From Pseudomonas fulva (GTDB taxonomy: Bacteria > Pseudomonadota > Gammaproteobacteria > Pseudomonadales > Pseudomonadaceae), in contig NZ_JADNYP010000012.1 of the NCBI RefSeq assembly GCF_015680705.1, positions 62,001 to 126,000 of the forward strand: a stretch of DNA of 64,000 nucleotides, read 5' to 3'. Below the pieces are notes generated by a model. The model did not search any database. It was given only the letters and a program-made list of their open reading frames with translations, and was not told where the DNA came from. Of the stretch, positions 61,301 to 64,000 are shown piece after piece (the first letter of the stretch is position 1; each line of letters opens with the position of its first letter). The position numbers and the translations under genes were made by a program.

Positions 61301-62350
61301 ACCACGTCCGACCCGCAGTTCCTGAGCAGCAACGGTCCTCTGTCGCTGAGCATACCCGGCGCCCAGTACACGAAGGTGCGCGTGGGGCTTACCCGGAGGG
61401 GCGGAGGGGCATCGGCCTGGACGGGCACGCTGTACTACTCGACCGCTGCCCATGGCATCACGAGCAGCTACCGGGCAAGCGCGCCGAACCCGAACCTGGC
61501 TGTTGGGCAATCGGGTGTGGTCGAGTGGGACATGGCCACCCTGGCAGTGGGCGGCACGGACTGGGTCGACAGCACTATCGGTCGACTGCGCTTCAACTTC
61601 GCCAACGACATCTCCTCGGTGTGGGACATCGACTGGATCGCAGTCGGCCGGGTGGCGCCGGGCGCTTCCAGCCGTGCGCTGTCGTCCCTGGAATCCACCG
61701 TTGACCAGCAGGGAAGCAAGCTGACCGCAGAGACCAAGCGGATCGACGGGCTCTACGCCTCCGTTGATAGCGCCAACGCTGCCGTGCAGAGCGAAGCGAA
61801 GGCCAGGGCTGATGCCGACTCGGCGATCGGCAAGCGGGTGGACACGGTGCAGAGCAACCTGGGCAGCACCAACGCGAGCGTTCAGCAGATCAGCGCCGCG
61901 CAGGCGAACCTGAACGGTAAGGTGAATGCCACCTGGTCGGTCAAGCTGGGGCTCACTTCTGGCGGCAACTACTACGCTGCGGGCTTCGGCCTGGGTCTGG
62001 AAAACCAGGGAGGCACGTTCCAGTCCAGCTTCGTGGTGCTGGCCAACCAGTTCGCGGTTATGAACCCGGTCGGCGAGGGGCTTGTCTCCGTATTCGCGGC
62101 GGAGAATGGCCAGGTGGTGATCGCCGACGCGCTGATTTCCAAGTTGAGCGTGCAAAAGGCCATGGTCGGCTCGACAATAGCTTCCGCTGCTCTAACTAAC
62201 TGGGGGCCTCCTGTGCTTGCAATTGATTTTCAGAGCGGGCTGTTCCGGGTGCATCACCCGACAAAATCCGGTCACTACGTCAGTATTGATAGGAACGGGG
62301 TGACGCTCACCGCCGGCGGGGTGAACCTGGTTGAGATGAGTTTTGACTGA
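55385..62350 (+). CDS. host-specificity protein J with carbohydrate-binding-like inserts
   Basis: A 2,321-residue central tail fibre; ATG at 55385 has GGAGGG upstream. The N-terminal 750 residues follow the J scaffold (MVYLWSWGPIVGPVDGLRSVKLDG, INRWSLYRIAQYCDQLVPDG), with FnIII-like domains to about 850. Then come long coiled coils alternating with three jelly-roll-like modules (about 1150-1331, 1434-1617 and 1662-1839), each opening with G-x-ENL-x-[YF]NP and closing GWRDN, and a fourth related one near 1944-2090. The DUF1983-like end (about 2178-2260) follows. Determines receptor binding. The modules suggest recombination-driven host range. Confidence 0.93.
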   Translation: MVEAVKGKPRRVQAGRRRQVMGAKGGAKKQKQPSIASNGVPSIATARMVYLWSWGPIVGPVDGLRSVKLDGTPLVAEDGTVNFPGVKWQFRSGELHQARLDGVTESSNEIQVDHELRSSTPWVHTITNPVIDAVRVRLAWPQLQKQDSSGNVDGVRIEYAIDVATDGGPYQQVLASEVNRKNVTKYERSHRIELPQGSRWTLRVRRLTPEANSSMVADGMLVDALAEVVDSDQEYPLTAVSCIEYDAQQFDGDIAKIAVLMRGRIVSVPANYDPETRTYATAGAGTTNGIWDGTFKEAYTNNPAWIFYDLALHPYYGLGDRIDASMINRWSLYRIAQYCDQLVPDGNGGQEPRFTCNLYLQKQAEAWAVLQDLAAIFHGLAYWDGSQIVVNADMPQDSAYTYTLSQILGDGAIEYSGSKWRDRHSLAMVSFDDPDQSYETDKEPVFDEDAIAEYGVRETSVEAVGCTSRGQAQRAGQWALQTEQLQLRGATVRVGLDGYIPKPGKVISLADPMLAGRANGGRIAAVAGRVVTVDRDIEVPTGARLLVNLPSGKTEARQVRSVSGRLITLMADYSEAPQAECGWALDYDDLKLMQFYVRNVTRPEWHQFQLELIQHEPSKFDAVDYGTVIDDRPISVLPPGVQEAPARVLISSHASVDQGIAVTTMTIAWDAAPGAVAYDVEWRWGSRDWVKMPRTGELSADVRGVYAGQYLARVRAVSAMGVSSIPASSVMTNVQGKTTPPPAVTHLTTESLIFGIGLKWGFPAGAEDTQRTELWYSEGTDLAAATKLADLAYPQSEHTLQGLRGGQRFFFWARLVDRSGNIGPWFPADGTLVSGMASMDAGPILEQIKDQITESELGKELTSKIDLVDGNGPGSVNERVGTAKTELAKQISEVNNALASTKSNLQQQITSVGQSVTDAKAELQQQITAVSTLAGSLPYRKDKTYSINQSALGSDGKLYQAIKAVPLNTPPPNATYWTDVGQAVVTANGIAARVSKVETDVSTLDDKTTAQASQIQSLQTSLTATDKNVAKKADATVVDSLTLRVSDAEGKLTSEGKRIDGLQTSLDGKASSTALQQVTARVTATEQKDAAQDQQLTSQSQALTSLTDTVSKKAEAATVQALSNDVKQQGQTLEAQGQSLTRIDTALPNVGGENLLYNPSLDRADPTKAWLPDGWELGNSGAQELTSNLVASTLDPSGKALRLAMTLPNAGSYVDLLAAVVRRAAVSTGQILTLSAYFRSTPGLQARLYFQWVDGSNSIIGTGTPATMTGGDAWQRIVLTSSAVPAGAVSARIIYRVLGPSSGTSSPGFFEWDRLQLEVGSIATGWRDNGQVNAAEAQANASATTALTGRVEKAEQGLSSTSSQVSRLENSLTTTNGNVTKAQQAAQQALTEVAKKADASTVQSLSNDVRQQGQQITADGQAITRIDTAIASSGSENLLFNPSFDTPSTGNPNIAEGWTWRNTSGTSVTPTLRSSDLGAEGKCQRLDVAGLSADSSAQYVDFVPESGRRPPIYPGVAVTASIYIRGNSGLMVQIYLQFKDAAGNTLLTNGPTNSNLDPTYRRPFLISAVAPEGSVRVDVLYRIRSGPGSSVVSGFVDFDMAQLEQGTTLTGWRDNGKANAYGIAVNAAATSALTGRVEDNERGLTSTSGQLTQLENSIGDVGGENLFYNPAFTQYASANGSPEGWATEGPVTSTDTIVPSWLNSGEKAQRIVAPGLTSSNQYKSLRPVGSRRIKVSEGQAVTASVYARKSEGNIGMRIFIQWISSSDAVLGAPASNLTSLTTAGARLSFSAVAPAGAVEAYVYFRTYAMTATATNGTVEYARPQAEYGTRATGWRDNSQVVAAQQAVTSAAVESLNSTVSQQGNTLSSVSGRTTSLENAINSTSSGLATKASAEAVNSLGNRVKQTEDGLSSASSSVVDLRNSIAAVEKAVGSATGLDPAPGANWQFENGIEGWAVTNATATVSNGVVRLTPTTSDPQFLSSNGPLSLSIPGAQYTKVRVGLTRRGGGASAWTGTLYYSTAAHGITSSYRASAPNPNLAVGQSGVVEWDMATLAVGGTDWVDSTIGRLRFNFANDISSVWDIDWIAVGRVAPGASSRALSSLESTVDQQGSKLTAETKRIDGLYASVDSANAAVQSEAKARADADSAIGKRVDTVQSNLGSTNASVQQISAAQANLNGKVNATWSVKLGLTSGGNYYAAGFGLGLENQGGTFQSSFVVLANQFAVMNPVGEGLVSVFAAENGQVVIADALISKLSVQKAMVGSTIASAALTNWGPPVLAIDFQSGLFRVHHPTKSGHYVSIDRNGVTLTAGGVNLVEMSFD
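58834..60901 (+). repeat. three tandem jelly-roll-type modules in the J protein
   Basis: Copies at 58834-59378, 59684-60235 and 60368-60901. Each begins GGENL/GSENL and ends with GWRDNGQ/GWRDNGK/GWRDNSQ, about 180 residues apart and divergent in between. Their codons are richer in A/T than the coiled-coil linkers, as expected for exchanged receptor-binding modules. Confidence 0.8.
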
Positions 62351-62628
62351 TGGCTGGCTTCTATACGCGAGACAATCAAGGGCGGGTCACCTTCCAGCTG
62401 ACGGACAGGATTGTCCGTTTGCTGGGGGCGGTCGAGATCACTGCCGGCAATGTGGATGGATTTGTCGACATTCCATCCAATACTGGCGGACAGCCTTTCT
62501 ACTTTTGCTCATTTAGCCAGGCTGTCAGCGGTATGGCTAACAATGGGAAAAGGGCGCAGCGCGACGGATGGAGAGTTAACTGGAGCGGCATGCCTATAGG
62601 CACGATCATCAGATACGGGGTTTATTAA
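62350..62628 (+). CDS. small tail-tip protein
   Basis: A 92-residue protein starting MAGFYTRDNQGRVTFQLTDRI. TGATG overlaps with J and with the next gene. Beta-rich; shares the MAGF start with its neighbour, a pattern of paired tail-tip proteins. Probably in the fibre complex. Confidence 0.75.
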   Translation: MAGFYTRDNQGRVTFQLTDRIVRLLGAVEITAGNVDGFVDIPSNTGGQPFYFCSFSQAVSGMANNGKRAQRDGWRVNWSGMPIGTIIRYGVY

Positions 62629-63311
62629 TGGCTGGCTTCAAACTAAACAGGCCAGACGGATCGGTTGCGATAGATTCAAACTATTTCAATCTGGCTTTAA
62701 GACAAAAAGGAAGTCTTGTTCTGTCGAGTGTGCCGAACCCAAACACGCCAGGCTTCAAGACTGGCACGATGACTGTAGCTGGAGATCAGGCCATTATTGC
62801 TTACCGCTGTGAGCAACCGGTAGCCATGTACTCCGCAAGAAAAGTCGGGGGCGCTTTTGAGTTTATTTTCGGCGGCACAAATACAAGCGGAAGCATCAAC
62901 GTAGATTGGTGGCTTTTCGATTTGCCACAGTATGCCTTGCAGTTTGCATCTGGCGGAAAAATGATTGTGCGCCGGCCTACCGATGGCGCCGTAGTGTTTG
63001 ACTCTCGAAACAAGTACCTGAAAGTCATGGACTTTGTTGAGTATAGTTCTACGGTGTTCATGAGGAAGAGCTACCCCAGGCTACCAGCAGTCGTTATGAA
63101 CAACAGGGGGTGGAGCGACTCGGCAACTCCAATCAACGGGGGGAACAATATACTTGTCAGGCTAGATTCCTCGATGGCCTATACGCAAGGGAACGATGCC
63201 TTGTTTGGCGGAGAGATAACAAACATGCACATCGAATATTCGGATTATCCACAACACGCATTCAGCGGCGGCAAGCCCGACTACCTGGTCGTCGACGTTC
63301 AAGACTACTGA
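62628..63311 (+). CDS. tail-tip/fibre protein
   Basis: A 227-residue, beta-rich protein (MAGFKLNRPDGSVAIDSNYFNLALR...). AT-richer than the preceding genes. It resembles DUF6453-like tail proteins. Placed after J, so likely an adhesion accessory; function not proven. Confidence 0.75.
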   Translation: MAGFKLNRPDGSVAIDSNYFNLALRQKGSLVLSSVPNPNTPGFKTGTMTVAGDQAIIAYRCEQPVAMYSARKVGGAFEFIFGGTNTSGSINVDWWLFDLPQYALQFASGGKMIVRRPTDGAVVFDSRNKYLKVMDFVEYSSTVFMRKSYPRLPAVVMNNRGWSDSATPINGGNNILVRLDSSMAYTQGNDALFGGEITNMHIEYSDYPQHAFSGGKPDYLVVDVQDY

Positions 63312-63328
63312 TTCACCCAAACCTACCC

Positions 63329-63351
63329 AGCCCGCCGCGTGCGGGCTTTTT
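63329..63351 (+). terminator. hairpin-U cassette after the tail-tip gene
   Basis: AGCCCGC-CGCGT-GCGGGCT + TTTT. The next SD (GGAGGA) begins 8 nt after the U tract. Confidence 0.85.
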
Positions 63352-63370
63352 CATGTCCGGAGGACACGCA

Positions 63371-63601
63371 ATGCCTTATGTAGCCATCAACACCAGCAAC
63401 AACTACGACGCAGCCAACAACACCCGCTACGCCACCCAGGAGGAGGCCGACGCCCGCGCTCGCGAGATCCTGAGCCAGTTCCCGACGGCCCAGGTCTACA
63501 CCGCCCAGGTGCTCAAGGACTACAGCGCCCGGGTCTCGATCACCGCGAAGGACCCGGCCGATCCGGTGGCTGAACCGGAAGCCGAAGTGCCGGCCGCCTG
63601 A
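63371..63601 (+). CDS. small phage hypothetical protein
   Basis: A 76-residue protein starting MPYVAINTSNNYDAANNTRY at 63371 with GGAGGA upstream. Acidic C terminus. Common between tail fibres and lysis-type genes of Pseudomonas phages; function unknown. Confidence 0.75.
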   Translation: MPYVAINTSNNYDAANNTRYATQEEADARAREILSQFPTAQVYTAQVLKDYSARVSITAKDPADPVAEPEAEVPAA

Positions 63602-63620
63602 TCCACCGCAGCACCACCCG

Positions 63621-63643
63621 AGCCCGCCCAGTGCGGGCTTTTT
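63621..63643 (+). terminator. hairpin-U cassette before the last gene
   Basis: AGCCCGC-CCAGT-GCGGGCT + TTTT, followed by TGGAG and an ATG at 63662; nearly identical to the copy at 48732. Confidence 0.85.
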
Positions 63644-63661
63644 CATGCCTGGAGAAAACCC

Positions 63662-64000
63662 ATGACCGCACGCGGTGTACGCAACAACAACCCCGGAAAC
63701 ATCGATTTCAACCCTCGCAACGACTGGGTCGGCCAGCTGGGCCTGGAGGAGGGCGTGGCCAAGCCGCGCTTTGCCCGCTTCGACTCACCCGAGAACGGCA
63801 TCCGCGCCTTGGGCAAGCTGCTGATCAACTACCGCGGCAAGGACGGCCTGCCCGGCGTCGGCGCCAAGGGCATCGACACCGTGCTTGAGACCATCAATCG
63901 CTGGGCACCGTCGACCGAGAACGATACCCGCGCCTATGCCTACGCCGTGGCGCGCCGGATCGGCGTGCAGCCGGAAGACCCGATCAACATCAAGGACCCG
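63662..64000 (+). CDS. P5-like muralytic structural protein (partial, runs off the window)
   Basis: 113 codons are visible with no stop; starts MTARGVRNNNPGNIDFNP. The RGVRNNNPGNI motif is typical of the P5-type muralytic structural proteins or endolysins of phages. KPRFARFDSPENGIRALGKLLINY also fits. Catalytic residues may lie beyond the window. Probably the lysozyme-like enzyme of the phage. Confidence 0.8.
   Translation, partial: MTARGVRNNNPGNIDFNPRNDWVGQLGLEEGVAKPRFARFDSPENGIRALGKLLINYRGKDGLPGVGAKGIDTVLETINRWAPSTENDTRAYAYAVARRIGVQPEDPINIKDP

Larger units (their letters stand above)
13005..64000. mobile_element. lambda-like siphoprophage inserted at tRNA-Pro (right end outside the window)
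   Basis: From the integrase next to tRNA-Pro to the end of the window every recognisable gene is of phage type. The order is canonical for a lambda-like siphophage: int, leftward early genes, pL, immunity genes, cI, pR-cro, replication, Q, lysis-type genes, terminase, head, tail. At least 51 kb is present. The attL core is probably the 3' part of the tRNA; attR must be further right. All structural genes that can be assessed are intact, so the phage may be functional. Confidence 0.93.

Noticed and set aside
13005..64000. CRISPR arrays, transposases or IS ends
   Set aside because: No regular direct repeats with spacers and no transposase-like protein were seen.

Overview
The window comes from a Pseudomonas chromosome, most likely the P. 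putida group. This rests on the gene order thrS-infC-rpmI-rplT-pheS-pheT-ihfA-merR-like-tRNA-Pro, a periplasmic type II asparaginase/glutaminase, Pseudomonas-type small lipoproteins and DUF1654 proteins, and high GC. No database search was run, so family names come from recognised motifs and protein length.

Layout. (1) 1-12,927 is core chromosome: a SPOR lipoprotein, an HD hydrolase, a DUF1654-endonuclease I pair behind a LexA box, ansB, a small I78-type lipoprotein, a cold-shock protein, and the translation/IHF operon. (2) tRNA-Pro(GGG) at 12,928-13,004 is the apparent integration site of a lambda-like siphoprophage. The prophage fills the rest of the window and runs off its right edge, so attR is not seen. 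(3) 13.0-27.9 kb is the leftward early arm, nearly all on the minus strand: integrase, overlapping excisionase-like gene, small genes, an ASCH-like protein, a C5 methyltransferase, a PAPS-reductase-like ATPase, an N4/N6 methyltransferase, DUF2303, DNA-binding proteins, TerB-like and csrA. Plus-strand cargo (a membrane protein and a solo ParA ATPase) interrupts it. (4) 27.85-32.67 kb is the immunity region. Operator-bearing pL and pR flank a LexA-box DUF1654 gene, an Nmad2 protein, a lipoprotein, a DUF433/PIN-like toxin-antitoxin pair and the S24-type CI repressor. (5) 32.7-38.6 kb is the rightward early arm: Cro, Rha/KilAC, replication initiator, DnaB-like helicase, small overlapping genes, DUF1364, RusA and a Q-like antiterminator. 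(6) 38.7-64 kb is the late arm: a cargo gene after Q, lysis-type membrane genes, HNH, P27-type terminase, HK97-type head, and a lambda-type tail with a programmed gpG/gpGT frameshift, a tape measure, M/L/K/I/J homologues, tail-tip genes and the start of a likely muralytic enzyme.

How it works together. A shared 15-bp operator pattern, WWCAC-N5-GTGWT, lies at pL and pR, which suggests one CI/Cro switch controls both early arms. The DUF1654 gene inside the immunity region has a LexA-like box, and so does the host's own DUF1654 gene 26 kb away. The CI protein keeps the S24 catalytic Ser/Lys but has Met-Gly where Ala-Gly is usual. An SOS-controlled accessory protein could therefore contribute to induction; this is inference. 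The left arm also carries csrA with recurrent hairpins before start sites in the same transcript, pointing to post-transcriptional control within the phage.
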